From DAHUZL01 sp035533215 (GTDB taxonomy: Bacteria > Chloroflexota > Dormibacteria > Aeolococcales > Bog-877): 64,000 nucleotides of DNA. The stretch covers positions 1 to 64,000 of the forward strand of contig DATLUG010000031.1 in NCBI GenBank assembly GCA_035533215.1, in the 5' to 3' direction. This document shows, in pieces, positions 7,102 to 15,789 of this stretch. The notes beneath the pieces were generated by a model. The model saw only the letters and a list, made by a program, of their open reading frames with translations, made no database searches and was not told where the DNA came from. Every line of letters begins with the position of its first letter. Position 1 is the first letter of the stretch. The translations under genes were made by a program, and so were the position numbers.

Positions 7102-8931
7102 GTGCCTTCAGAGAGTGTCCGCCGCCGCCCGCTCAGATGGCGCCCCGCGGGCCTCATAGCAGTTGGCGCGATCCTGCTGGCGTCCTGCGCCGGCACCGCC
7201 TCGTCCGCCATCACCGCGGCGCGGGCCGCAGCGGGAGGGACCGCCACCTTTGCGATGAGCGCGGGCTACCTTCCGTATTGGATCTTCCCGGTCCCGACCC
7301 CAAGCGACTGGAACTTCAACTTCGAGCAATTCGAATTCCAGACCTACCGACCACTGTACTGGATCGGGAGCGGAGCCAGCCCTGAGGTCAATACCCGCCT
7401 CAGCCTGGCGAACCTCCCCGTCTACTCCAACCACGGCACCACCGTCACGATCTCGCTGAAGCGATACCGGTGGTCCGACGGCGCGCCGGTGACCAGCCGC
7501 GATGTCGAATTCTGGATGAACCTCGTCTTCGCCAACCGGGCGAAGTACGGACCCGCCCTCCCCGGCCTCTTTCCGAACAACGTCGTGCGGGCGTCGTATC
7601 CGTCAGCGACGACGTTCACCATCACCTTCAACAAGGCGTACAACCACGACTGGCTCCTGCTCCAGCAACTCTCCTATCTTGTCCCTCTGCCACGCCAGAC
7701 CTGGGACCGGGAGTCCCTGTCCCAGCCAATCGGGAACTATGATCGCACGCCCGCGGGAGCACGATCCGTCTACAGCTTCCTCAGTCGGGAGTCCGGCACC
7801 CCCGCCACCTACGCGTCGAGCCCCCTATGGAAGGTTGTCGACGGACCGTGGCGGCTGAGCAACTATCAAGCGGCCACCGGGCTCTCCACGTTCCGTCCCA
7901 ATGCCCGGTACTCAGGCCCGGATCGGCCGACCCTCTCGAAATTTGAGATCGTCCCCTTCACCAGCACCACGGCGGAGTTCGACAGCCTGCGCAGCGGCAG
8001 CCTGAGCTACGGCTACGTTCCCATCTCGGACCTGAGTCAGATTCCGTACCTGAGGAGCCGTGGGTACAGGATCGTGCCGTGGCGCTGGAACGCTTCCAGC
8101 TACGCCGAGATCAACTACACCAACCCGCACACCAAGTCGGTGCTGGCGCAGCTGTACATCCGGCAGGCACTCCAGCACCTCGTCGACCAGAGGGCGTACG
8201 TGAGGGACATCTGGAATGGGTACGCGGTGCCGACGTACGGGCCGGTGCCGACCACGGGGTACTCGAGCTTTCCCGACAAGTTCGAGCAGATCGACCACTA
8301 CCCGTTCAGCCGCACGGCGGCTGCGGGGCTGCTGGCGGCTCATGGCTGGCGCCGGCATGGTGGCGGGGTCGCAGTCTGCCAGAGACCCGGCTCGGGTTCG
8401 GGCGAGTGTGGTCCAGGGGTTCGACGGGGGGCCAGCCTGGCCTTCACATTCCTGGTTCCCACTGGTCAGCCCGAGATCCTGCGAGAGGTCGAGGCATTCA
8501 AGTCGGAGGCATCCCGGGTCGGGATCTCCGTCGCCCTGGCTGAGCACTCCGTGTCAGAGATCTACTCGCTCGGGGGCGTCTGTCCCTCTGCTCCGCCCTG
8601 CAACTGGGACTTCGACACCTTCCCCCCCGCGAACTGGGTGTACGGGGCGGGCGATGGCTACCCCGGTGGGGACGAGATCTGGTCGGCCGGAAACTACTGG
8701 GGCGGCGGCTACCGCAGCTCGGCGGCGCAGCGATTGATTGAAGCTGTGCGAACCGCCACCGGAGTGGCGGCACTCCATCGCGAGCAGAACTTCTTCTCCC
8801 TCCAAGCGCCGGCGCTGTGGCTGCCGCTGCCGGACTTTCAGATCTCAGCCATCAAGAAGACGCTGGACGTGCCGCTGCCCCAGAACCCGTATGCCCTCAT
8901 CGACCCGTCGCAGTGGCATATGACTCGATAG
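7102..8931 (+). CDS. ABC transporter substrate-binding lipoprotein (SBP_bac_5 family)
   Basis: A 609-residue exported lipoprotein with a basic N-terminus, a hydrophobic segment and lipobox LLASC (Cys29). It has a family-5 (DppA/OppA-like) fold with landmarks YRPLYWIG, VTISLKRYRWSDGAPVTSRD (the conserved W-DG motif of the family), YLRSRGYRIV and IRQALQHLVDQ. Such proteins capture peptides, nickel or other small solutes for ABC import. No permease or ATPase genes are adjacent, so it is an orphan or works with a transporter elsewhere. GTG 7102 has a strong ribosome site 8 bases upstream. Codon use here is less extremely GC-rich than in its neighbours, which may indicate a different origin. Confidence 0.9.
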   Translation: MPSESVRRRPLRWRPAGLIAVGAILLASCAGTASSAITAARAAAGGTATFAMSAGYLPYWIFPVPTPSDWNFNFEQFEFQTYRPLYWIGSGASPEVNTRLSLANLPVYSNHGTTVTISLKRYRWSDGAPVTSRDVEFWMNLVFANRAKYGPALPGLFPNNVVRASYPSATTFTITFNKAYNHDWLLLQQLSYLVPLPRQTWDRESLSQPIGNYDRTPAGARSVYSFLSRESGTPATYASSPLWKVVDGPWRLSNYQAATGLSTFRPNARYSGPDRPTLSKFEIVPFTSTTAEFDSLRSGSLSYGYVPISDLSQIPYLRSRGYRIVPWRWNASSYAEINYTNPHTKSVLAQLYIRQALQHLVDQRAYVRDIWNGYAVPTYGPVPTTGYSSFPDKFEQIDHYPFSRTAAAGLLAAHGWRRHGGGVAVCQRPGSGSGECGPGVRRGASLAFTFLVPTGQPEILREVEAFKSEASRVGISVALAEHSVSEIYSLGGVCPSAPPCNWDFDTFPPANWVYGAGDGYPGGDEIWSAGNYWGGGYRSSAAQRLIEAVRTATGVAALHREQNFFSLQAPALWLPLPDFQISAIKKTLDVPLPQNPYALIDPSQWHMTR

Positions 8932-9239
8932 CGGCGGTCGAGCGCTCCATGGCGGCTGGACGGCCCGCGTCCGGTCAGCACCGAGGTGAAGCTGGGCTCG
9001 CGCCCATCGCGACGCCCAGGGCTGGCCGGGCACCTGCGGTGCCCAGGTCCGCGCAGGATCGGTCACCGTCGCCAGGGGACCGGCAGGCTCGGCGATGCGG
9101 CCCCAGGGGCGGGGAGCGCACGGCGACCGGGGGGCTGCCGCGCGCGACCCGGGGCAACCGGTGGCAAAGCCGGTCCGAGCCCAACACGTCCGCAGGCCCG
9201 GCGACGGTGCGGGATTGGATGCAGCGAGGAGGAGAGTCG
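8932..9239 (+). other. intergenic gap of 308 bases with a small hairpin
   Basis: No convincing gene. A perfect 7-bp hairpin (GGGCACC, loop TGC, GGTGCCC) lies at 9028-9044 and could terminate or stabilise the upstream message. The last 15 bases hold the strong ribosome site AGGAGGAGAG for the next gene, so the deacetylase may be expressed separately or by readthrough. Confidence 0.4.
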
Positions 9240-10022
9240 ATGTGGCCAACTGGGAAGTCGAGTGCAGTCGCCTTCACGTTCGACTTCGACGCGGAGGAGG
9301 CTTGGATCGGGGAGGATCCGGCGAACGCGGAGCGGCCCGGCGTGCTGTCCCAGGGGACCTACGGGGCCAAGGTGGCGGTGCCGCTGATCCTGGAGCAGCT
9401 GCGCCGGGCGGACGTGCGGGCCACCTTCTTCGTCCCCGGGAAGGTCGCCGAGCGATACCCGGATCGCGTCGATGCGATCGTCGCCGGCGGCCATGAGCTG
9501 GCCCACCATGGCTATCGACACGTGTCGCCGACCTCGATCAGCCGGGATGAGGAGGAGACAGAGCTGGCGCGCGGGCTGGCCGCTCTGCATCGCCACAGCG
9601 CATCCATCAGAGGCTACCGCTCCCCCTCCTGGGACCTGAGCCCGCACACGCTCGACCTGGTCGGGACCGCGGGGCTGGACTACTCGTCCAACCTGATGGA
9701 CGACATTCGCCCCTATCGCCATGCGGAGTCCGGGGTGGTCGAGATTCCGGTTCACTGGATCCTCGATGATGCAGCCCACTTCTGGTTTGCCAACGACCTG
9801 TGGACCAAGGCGATCGCGACCCCGGAGAGCGTGGCCCAGGCCTGGGAGGCTGAGTTCGCTGGAATCCGCGAGCTGGGCGGTGCCTGCGTTCTGACCATGC
9901 ATCCGCAGGTCATCGGGCGCCCGTCGCGGCTGCCGCTCCTGCGACGATTCCTCGATCAGGCCCAGGCCCGCCCCGACGTCTGGATCGCCACCTGCGCTGC
10001 GATCTGCGACCGGGTTCCCTGA
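9240..10022 (+). CDS. polysaccharide deacetylase family protein (PuuE / HpPgdA-like)
   Basis: A 260-residue NodB-fold metal-dependent hydrolase without a signal peptide. Motif 1 is FTFDFDAE (Asp15, Asp17), motif 2 HELAHHGYRH (residues 85-94) and motif 3 GYRSPSWD. LTMHPQVIGRPSR gives the late catalytic-side His221. This motif set and the cytoplasmic location match the branch with PuuE allantoinase, cyclic-imide hydrolase and the Helicobacter PgdA type, not the secreted chitin or peptidoglycan deacetylases. Hydrolysis of a small amide or imide is therefore plausible. ATG 9240 is fixed by AGGAGGAGAG just upstream; an in-frame ATG at 9219 is less likely. It lies between a solute-binding protein and a formamidase-like enzyme. 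Confidence 0.85.
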   Translation: MWPTGKSSAVAFTFDFDAEEAWIGEDPANAERPGVLSQGTYGAKVAVPLILEQLRRADVRATFFVPGKVAERYPDRVDAIVAGGHELAHHGYRHVSPTSISRDEEETELARGLAALHRHSASIRGYRSPSWDLSPHTLDLVGTAGLDYSSNLMDDIRPYRHAESGVVEIPVHWILDDAAHFWFANDLWTKAIATPESVAQAWEAEFAGIRELGGACVLTMHPQVIGRPSRLPLLRRFLDQAQARPDVWIATCAAICDRVP

Positions 10023-10066
10023 CGAGGGCGCTGCCTCACATCCTCCCCGCTCTGGCAGCCCCCTCG
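10023..10066. terminator. stem-loop in the convergent gap after the deacetylase
   Basis: Immediately after the deacetylase stop, CGAGGG-c-GCTGCC (10023-10035) pairs with GGCAGC-c-CCCTCG (10054-10066) around an 18-base loop: 12 base pairs with one C/C mismatch. It lacks a T-tract, as do the other candidate terminators in this window, and could serve both convergent transcripts. Confidence 0.4.
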
Positions 10067-10119
10067 TTCGGTGGAGTCGACGTCAGCGGCCGGGGGTCGC
10101 GCGCTCGGCGGCGGTGGAC

Positions 10120-12378
10120 CTAGGGCTGCAGAAAGGCTCTGAGCACGTTCTCCGTGATCCGCGACACGTTGTTGTCGCCGTGATGGTGCGAGAGGCTGCC
10201 GCACCAGTTGATGGACCCGACCGAGAAGACCCGGCTGCCGTTGGATCCCTCCAGATAGATCATGTCAGCGCGGACGCGGGGACTGATCGGGCCGTTCAGT
10301 CCCGGACCCGTCTCCAGGATGTCCTCGACGGTCACGAAGTAGCCGGGACCGTGCCTGCCAGCTGACGTCGCCAGGACCAGTGTCGAGGGCGGCGATCCGT
10401 TGGAGAGGTCGAAGCGGTCGATCTCGTATCCAGCGGCGCCTCCATTCATGAGACCGAAATCCCCGATGATCTCGTCGGCGGCGACTCCTTCGAAGATGAA
10501 TCGGGCCCGTGGGCTGAAGCTGTCGGGCAGCCGCACGTAGCCGGCAGCCCGGGAGGCCGATCCGTCCTGGGCGGCGAAGCCGACCCCAACCAGGGCGTTG
10601 GGCGGGCGCCCGCGGTGGCGCCACAATCCGCCGGGCTCACCGGTCGTGCTCAGATAGGTCTCCCCGGCGGCCGCCTCCCAGGTACGGCTCCCTCCGGTCC
10701 TCCGCACCTCGATGATGTGGGGCGCGTCAGCATGCACACCCGTGACCCAGTAGAGCCCGTTCCCTCCCAGGTACATGACGCGGCCGCCCTGGCGCAGGTA
10801 GGCATCCAAGGAATCGAGCATCGGCTCCGTCCAGTACTCAGGGTGGGTAGGCAGGAGGACGGCTCGGTAGGGCTCGAGCAGGGCCGATCCCTCCTGATGG
10901 AGGTCCTCGTCGGTGAGCGTGTCGTGGGTGAACTCCTTCGACCGCAACCAGCTGCTCAGGTAGAGGTCGGCGGGAAGCCGCTCAGGGCCCTGCGTGAGCC
11001 ACCACCGGTAGGCCGGCCGCATGTTCAGGATCGGCCGCAGGCGCGAGGAATAGCACACGCCGCTGCCGTCGGAGTGGGTGTCGTAGAGGGAGAGGCCCAG
11101 GCCGGGGTGACTGAGTACGTACCGATCGTGGGCATTGGCCCGCTCCAGGTGGTGTGCCGCGGGTGAATAGAACCAGCGAAGCATCCGCTCGTTGGCGTAG
11201 GCCATGTATGTGAAGGTGGGGAAGAGGACTGCCATCTCGGCCGTGCTCGCTCCGCGCCGAGGTCGCACGAAGAAGGGGATGTGGTCCTCCATCCCCCCGC
11301 TGCGCAGACGCAGCGCGTACACCCCGCTCGGGAGGTCGTGCGGCACCGTCAGGTGGAGGTCAGGCTTCCAGCCAGCATCGCCAAGGTCGTCGTCGTGGAA
11401 GTGAACGGCTCCGTACTCACTGGGGTGGGTGCGGTGGCTCACCCCTTGGCCGGACCAATTGTGACCGGTGACGGCCCTGGCCGGACAGTTCCTCAAGGTG
11501 CCGTGCAGCTGGGAACGACCGGTGTCGGAGATGGTGGCTGACTGGACGCCGATGGCGAGATCCCAGGCCCCGACGACGAAGCGGCCTGGCAGGAGCGGGG
11601 CCTCGGGCGGCTCGGCCGCAACATACGCCTGGTTCAGGAGCTCTGGTCCCAGCGATCTGCGGTACACGCGTGGTGCGTCGATCTTGCCGTTGTACAGGCC
11701 CAGGGGCCACAGGTCGTCGTCAGGGATGGTCCCTGGCCACTGGGCGGCCCCGATCAGGAAGTCGCTCGGCCCTGCGCCGCAGCGTTTGACGGCACTTCGC
11801 AGCGCGACGGACTCCTTGCTCCGCTCCCCCCAGGTGCCCACGCCTCGGTAGAGGATGGTGGCGGTGGCGGTGCCGGCATCGAAGTCGGCAAGGACGAAGT
11901 ACCAGGATCGAGCGTCGAGTGGGCGCTCGGACCGAACCGTGACGTCCGCCTGGAGTCCGTCGGAGATCCGGAGCGCCACCCGACCCTGGGCGTCGAGGTG
12001 GAGAGAAAAGCCGCCCAGCCGCTCCCGGAAGTTTGCGATGATTCCCTGAGTCCTACCGGCGTCGGGAAGCGTGGGCCATATCCAGGCAGTCACGGCGAGG
12101 TCGCGAAGCCGTCCCTTGAACGGCACGTGGCCAAAGGAGCCGATCCGGGTGGACTGGATCCGACCCCGATGGGTGCCCGCGGGTGCCGCAGCCACCGGTT
12201 CGGTGATCAGGGCTGGCCCGTTCGAGTCCGACGCGCCGTGGAGCAGCCGCACCACATCGCTGGAGTAGGTAGGGTGGTCGGTGCTCACCATGAAGCAGAT
12301 CCGCTCGCCCGGCGCGGCGGTCAACTTGTCGCCGTAGCCGAGGAGACTCACCTCGGTCATCCCGTCCGCCTCAGTCAT
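10120..12378 (-). CDS. N,N-dimethylformamidase large-subunit homologue
   Basis: A 752-residue protein matching DMFase large (beta) subunits end to end. The N-terminal domain is LLGYGDKLTAAPGE...FMVSTDHPTY...DVVRLLHG, then a LamG/concanavalin-like domain at about residues 85-255. The C-terminal catalytic domain is near residues 380-750. In characterised DMFase a mononuclear iron is held by Tyr, His and Glu; here LYDTHSDG (Tyr432) and THPEYW (His512, Glu514) are the likely equivalents. The known enzyme hydrolyses dimethylformamide to dimethylamine and formate. No small alpha-subunit gene is seen nearby, so this relative may act alone or on another amide. Starts at ATG 12378 or ATG 12360 are both possible. 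Confidence 0.8.
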   Translation of the reverse strand: MTEADGMTEVSLLGYGDKLTAAPGERICFMVSTDHPTYSSDVVRLLHGASDSNGPALITEPVAAAPAGTHRGRIQSTRIGSFGHVPFKGRLRDLAVTAWIWPTLPDAGRTQGIIANFRERLGGFSLHLDAQGRVALRISDGLQADVTVRSERPLDARSWYFVLADFDAGTATATILYRGVGTWGERSKESVALRSAVKRCGAGPSDFLIGAAQWPGTIPDDDLWPLGLYNGKIDAPRVYRRSLGPELLNQAYVAAEPPEAPLLPGRFVVGAWDLAIGVQSATISDTGRSQLHGTLRNCPARAVTGHNWSGQGVSHRTHPSEYGAVHFHDDDLGDAGWKPDLHLTVPHDLPSGVYALRLRSGGMEDHIPFFVRPRRGASTAEMAVLFPTFTYMAYANERMLRWFYSPAAHHLERANAHDRYVLSHPGLGLSLYDTHSDGSGVCYSSRLRPILNMRPAYRWWLTQGPERLPADLYLSSWLRSKEFTHDTLTDEDLHQEGSALLEPYRAVLLPTHPEYWTEPMLDSLDAYLRQGGRVMYLGGNGLYWVTGVHADAPHIIEVRRTGGSRTWEAAAGETYLSTTGEPGGLWRHRGRPPNALVGVGFAAQDGSASRAAGYVRLPDSFSPRARFIFEGVAADEIIGDFGLMNGGAAGYEIDRFDLSNGSPPSTLVLATSAGRHGPGYFVTVEDILETGPGLNGPISPRVRADMIYLEGSNGSRVFSVGSINWCGSLSHHHGDNNVSRITENVLRAFLQP

Positions 12379-13000
12379 GCGTCGTCCTCATGGCGGCACC
12401 CACCGATCGACGCCGGTGGCCACTCGGCTCTGCCCAATCGTAGGCCGCCGCCGACTGATCCGGGGCCCGCGGCGTCCTCTGCCATCGGAGGCGCAGCGGG
12501 GTTGGATGGGCTCGTCCAGGTGGTGGCCATCGACGTGAAGCATCTCCCAGCCGCAAGCCCGAGTGCACGTCGCATCCTGGCGACATCTGGTCGTCGGGGA
12601 GCGGCAGGGCGATGCGCGCGCATCGCCCTGCCCCATCCTACCCAACGCTGAAGTGCATCGGCGACTCGGGAGTCCCCGTGTCTCGAAGCAGGCAGGGGCA
12701 GGGGGCATCGGGGGCGACGCGTCGGGGTGCAGGGCGATGCCCCGCGAGACGTCTTCGCGAGACGGGCCATCCGGCCTGGGGCCATCGCTGCAGCGGCCCT
12801 CGGTGTCGGCCGGAGTCGGGTTGGGGGACGATGGATGCCGCCTTCGCGAAGGCGTCGGGATCGCGGCTCGCGGGTGGCGAGCTGAGGGCACCGTCGGCTG
12901 CGGTCGGGCCGGGCCCGGGGCGGCGGCGTGCGGCGGGGCCCGGCGGCGGAAGCGTGTGGAGTAGAATCGTCGCGAAGCCGACGATCACCGGGGGCCAACC
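12379..13000. other. 620-base region without a convincing gene
   Basis: Several overlapping frames are open on both strands, but all translate to Arg/Pro/Ala-rich shadow-like sequence with no family motif. It holds the 30-bp palindrome at 12603 and a third copy of its 12-base core GCAGGGCGATGC at 12729-12740. GC-rich filler precedes the aldolase start. It probably contains the promoters of the divergent formamidase-like and aldolase genes. Confidence 0.5.
12603..12632. repeat. perfect 30-bp palindrome
   Basis: GGCAGGGCGATGCGC (12603-12617) is followed directly by its exact reverse complement (12618-12632). The arm core GCAGGGCGATGC occurs again as a direct copy at 12729-12740. As DNA this could bind a dimeric regulator; as RNA it is a hairpin with a 4-base minimal loop. 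It could also be a REP-like mobile palindrome. It lies 225 bases upstream of the formamidase-like start and 370 bases upstream of the aldolase. Confidence 0.75.
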
Positions 13001-13645
13001 ATGCTCGACGCCCGTCTGCACCAGCTCTTTCCCGACCGTCTCGCCGCGGTGATCCGCTGGTCGGACGCCGAGGAGGCGGAGACTGCCGCGCGCGCGGTCG
13101 TCGCCGCCGGGTTCCGGTCGGTCGAGGTGACGATGAGTACCCCGGACGCCGCCGGCATCATCGCGCGGCTGCGGCAGCCCGGGTGCACCGTCGGGGCGGG
13201 GACGGTGGTGACCGCCGCGCTGGCGGCCGAGGCGGTTGCCGCCGGGGCCCAATACCTGGTCACGCCCTACCTCGTCCCCGAGGTGGCTCGGGCCGCACGG
13301 ACCGCCGGGGTTGCCTGTGTGATCGGCGCGCAGACGCCGACCGAGGTCAGCCAGGCGCTGGACATGGGCGCGGACATGGTGAAGATCTTCCCGGCCTCGC
13401 CGATCGGTGGGCCCGGCTTCATCCGGGCGCTCCGCGGGCCGATGCCGGACTGCGCGCTGTGGGTGAGCGGCGGGGTCGAGATGGAGGAGATCGCCCCCTA
13501 CCTGGCCGCCGGAACGGACGTGGTCGGGCTCACCACCAGCCTGTTCGCCCCGGAGCTCGTCAAGGGGCGGGACCAGGCCGGCCTGAGCCGCCTGGCCCGC
13601 CAGGCGATGGCGGCCGCCGGGGCGCTGGCTCCCGCCGCGGTCTGA
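13001..13645 (+). CDS. eda: 2-dehydro-3-deoxy-phosphogluconate aldolase family (KDPG/KDPGal)
   Basis: A 214-residue class I aldolase of the KDPG/KHG family, which splits KDPG (or KDPGal) to pyruvate and glyceraldehyde-3-phosphate in Entner-Doudoroff-type pathways. The Schiff-base lysine is Lys128 in VKIFPAS, Glu42 is in VEVTMSTP, and GAGTV is at 65-69. The phosphate/carboxylate Arg found in E. coli Eda (LRT) is Ser here (MST), so the substrate could differ from KDPG. No edd, gluconate or sugar-acid genes are adjacent. A perfect 11-bp hairpin follows 12 bases after the stop, so the gene is monocistronic. Confidence 0.85.
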   Translation: MLDARLHQLFPDRLAAVIRWSDAEEAETAARAVVAAGFRSVEVTMSTPDAAGIIARLRQPGCTVGAGTVVTAALAAEAVAAGAQYLVTPYLVPEVARAARTAGVACVIGAQTPTEVSQALDMGADMVKIFPASPIGGPGFIRALRGPMPDCALWVSGGVEMEEIAPYLAAGTDVVGLTTSLFAPELVKGRDQAGLSRLARQAMAAAGALAPAAV

Positions 13646-13657
13646 CCCCGACCCTCG

Positions 13658-13685
13658 GCCCGGGCTCGTCGGCGCGAGCCCGGGC
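13658..13685 (+). terminator. perfect 11-bp hairpin after the aldolase gene
   Basis: GCCCGGGCTCG (13658-13668), loop TCGGCG, CGAGCCCGGGC (13675-13685). It lies 12 bases after the stop codon. It has no T-run, but the stem is very stable, so it is likely a terminator or 3'-end stabiliser. Confidence 0.5.
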
Positions 13686-14107
13686 GGTCCGGCTCGCCGA
13701 CGCACCTGGTCGTGGAGTGCGGCGCCGCAGGTCATGGACGTCGGCGGCGGCCCGGCGGCGCCCCCCGGGGCGCGACTACGGCGGTGGCCCCGGCGCGGCG
13801 CCGAGTTCTGCATGCGCGGGCCGCATCCCGGGCCTGGACGTCGAGGTGAGCGTGTGGGTGGAGGGCACCCTCCCGGCACTCCTGGCTCGAGATATCCGTG
13901 GACGGACGCACCGGCAGGGGAGCATCCACGGTGAGCCGGGCCGCCAATCGGCCCGCGGGTCGGAGGTGGGATCGAGACCGACACCGTGATGGGGCCCGGC
14001 ACCGGCGCCTTGCAAGCCCCGGGCCAGCGGCTCGTGGTTGGGCTCCCACCGTCGACGCGGGGTCTTGGGCGGACGCCCCGTCCGGCTTCGGTTCCTATGA
14101 TCCGACG
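13686..14107. other. 420-base stretch with no supported gene
   Basis: Open frames exist on both strands but show only Arg/Pro/Gly-rich composition. The last 60 bases should hold the promoter and ribosome site of the DinB gene; no clear consensus is visible. Confidence 0.45.
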
Positions 14108-14656
14108 ATGACGGACCAAACCCCCGACCCGGCCTGGATCGGAAACGAGCGCACCACCCTCACCGGATTCTTGGAGGACCAGCGATCCATCCTGGCCTGG
14201 AAGTGTCAGGGGCTCAGCGATGGGCAGCTGCGAGCGCCATCGGTACCACCGTCCACCCTCACGCTGCTGGGACTGGTGCGGCACATGGCTGAGGTGGAGC
14301 GAACCTGGTTCCGCCCGCGATTGTCCGGAGAGCCGATTGGGCGGATCTGGCGCACGGACGCTCAGCCCCACGCCGACTTCGACGGGGTCGTCGACGCCGA
14401 TGTGCCCGAGGCCTTCTCGCGCTGGAGGGAGGAGTGCTTGATCTCCCGGTCGATCCTGAAGGATCTGGATTCGCTCGATGTGGTGTTCAGCACGCCTGAC
14501 TCTGCCGAGATGTCGGCTCGCTGCCTGGTCAACCACATGATCGAGGAGGACTCGCGGCACAACGGTCACGCCGACCTGATCCGGGAGCGGATCGACGGCA
14601 AGACGGGGGACTTCCCCTCCCCCGAGGAACAGGCGCACCCACCCGGCCAGGGCTAA
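14108..14656 (+). CDS. DinB family protein (DUF664-type)
   Basis: A 182-residue four-helix-bundle protein of the DinB/YfiT superfamily. It starts with TTLTGFLEDQRSILAWKCQGLSDGQL, then LGLVRHMAEVERTWFRP (first metal His), and ends with LVNHMIEEDSRHNGHADLIRE, supplying the remaining His residues of the usual three-His metal site. Members are damage-induced proteins of unknown activity or thiol-dependent (mycothiol/bacillithiol) transferases. The ATG at 14108 matches the family's N-terminus. It is tail-to-tail with the remains of an exporter gene, whose frame overlaps its last bases. Confidence 0.85.
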   Translation: MTDQTPDPAWIGNERTTLTGFLEDQRSILAWKCQGLSDGQLRAPSVPPSTLTLLGLVRHMAEVERTWFRPRLSGEPIGRIWRTDAQPHADFDGVVDADVPEAFSRWREECLISRSILKDLDSLDVVFSTPDSAEMSARCLVNHMIEEDSRHNGHADLIRERIDGKTGDFPSPEEQAHPPGQG

Positions 14657-15460
14657 CTGGACAGCCCTGAACTCGACCGCGAACGCGAGACCGAGTCATG
14701 CCGGCAGGGCTCACGTCGGGCCACGGGGTGCGGACCGACGGGGAGAGGTTTCCGTGCTGCCGGCGGCGGGGTGGAGACGGACCGAGCCCACCGGGGCGCA
14801 CACCAGCAGGCGTCCCGCGGGGGAGCCTGGCGGCGGTCACATCGGCAGGCCCGCCCCCCGGCGCGGCGGCAGTCCCGATGCGACAAGGCCGGGCAGCTCC
14901 GAGGAGGATGGAGTCCGAGACTGGCGCGCAGCCAGGACCAAGTGGGCTCGGGAGCTGTCGCCACGAGAGCCTGAGGCGCCATGCCGCGTGCCTTGCTGGG
15001 GCGCAGCGCGAGGATGGCGGCTGCGAGCGTGACGATGATGCTGGCCAGCAGCGCCCGCTGGAAGCCGGCGGTGAGCGCGACGGCTGGAGACGTGTGGGCT
15101 GCCAACAGCTGGCTGGTGCGGGAGGTGGCGACGGCGGAGAAGACCGCCCGGCCGAGCGCCCGGCCGACGTGTTGGCAGGGGTTGAGGAGCGCGGCAGCCA
15201 GATCGGTCTTGTCGGCGGGTACGTCGGCATTGGCGGCGGCCATGGCGGCTACGAAGACGGCGCCGAGATCGATCGACATGACGCCCATGCCCGGGAGCCG
15301 GTCGCCGAGGCAGGAGCCGTGGACCGGGATGCGCGAGAGGACATAGAGGCCGGCGGCGGCGATCAGACTGCCGGCGATGATGATCGGTCGTGTGCCAGGG
15401 CGGCCCCGGAGCTGGGAGGCGATGCCGGCGGCGATGCCGACACCGATGCAGAGGCGAAGG
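14653..15460 (-). pseudogene. 3' half of an MFS drug exporter (DHA2/EmrB-like), 5' half deleted
   Basis: Read from about 15460 downwards, one frame gives the second half of a 14-helix MFS exporter: IGVGIAAGIASQL, GTRPIIIAGSLIAAAGLYVLSRI, then MGVMSIDLGAVFVAAM, LLNPCQHVGRALGRAVFSAVATS and GFQRALLASIIVTLAAAILAL. The order and spacing match helices 8-14 of EmrB/QacA-type proteins. Upstream of the first block the frame loses similarity, and no start codon precedes the conserved sequence. The usual glycines and prolines in MGVMSIDLG and NPCQHVG look eroded. The gene cannot be functional. Its broken 5' end lies about 30 bases from a broken MarR gene pointing the other way. Confidence 0.75.
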
Positions 15461-15491
15461 CTCGTCGGACCGGCGGCCGGTCCTCCTTCGC

Positions 15492-15779
15492 GCCCTTCCC
15501 GACCGGAACTCGGTCCTGGTGCGCGTGTTCGCGCCGATGATCCCCTCGCTCAGCCAGATCTGGGCTGGGTATGAGGAGGCCGAGCTCGAGCTCCTCGCCG
15601 ACGTCCTCCGCCGCACCGCAGGCGCCGGCCGGGAGGTGACCGAGCAGCTGTCCCGCGACGGAGGCCGGACGCGACGCCCGCCGCATCGTCGGCGCGCGGA
15701 GGACGCCGGCACCAGGGGGCGGACGGTGTCAACCGGACGCCCATCGTCGTCGGTAAGAGCGTGTCCCCGGTCTGGCTAG
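15492..15779 (+). pseudogene. C-terminal fragment of a MarR-family regulator
   Basis: The frame contains VLVRVFAPMIPSLSQIW, then YEEAELELLADVLRRTAGAG, the C-terminal dimerisation helices of MarR proteins. The winged-helix DNA-binding domain and start codon are missing, and the frame runs on into non-homologous sequence to a stop at 15779. MarR genes are commonly divergent from the MFS exporters they repress. Here the surviving halves of both genes point away from a shared junction, as expected if one deletion removed both 5' ends. It ends 10 bases before the next glycosyltransferase start. Confidence 0.6.
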
Positions 15780-15789
15780 AGTCGTCGTG

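Noticed and set aside
12388..12998. Overlapping open frames between the DMFase-like and aldolase genes on both strands
   Set aside because: All are Arg/Pro/Ala-rich and include the palindrome; no start with a ribosome site or family pattern fits. Treated as non-coding.
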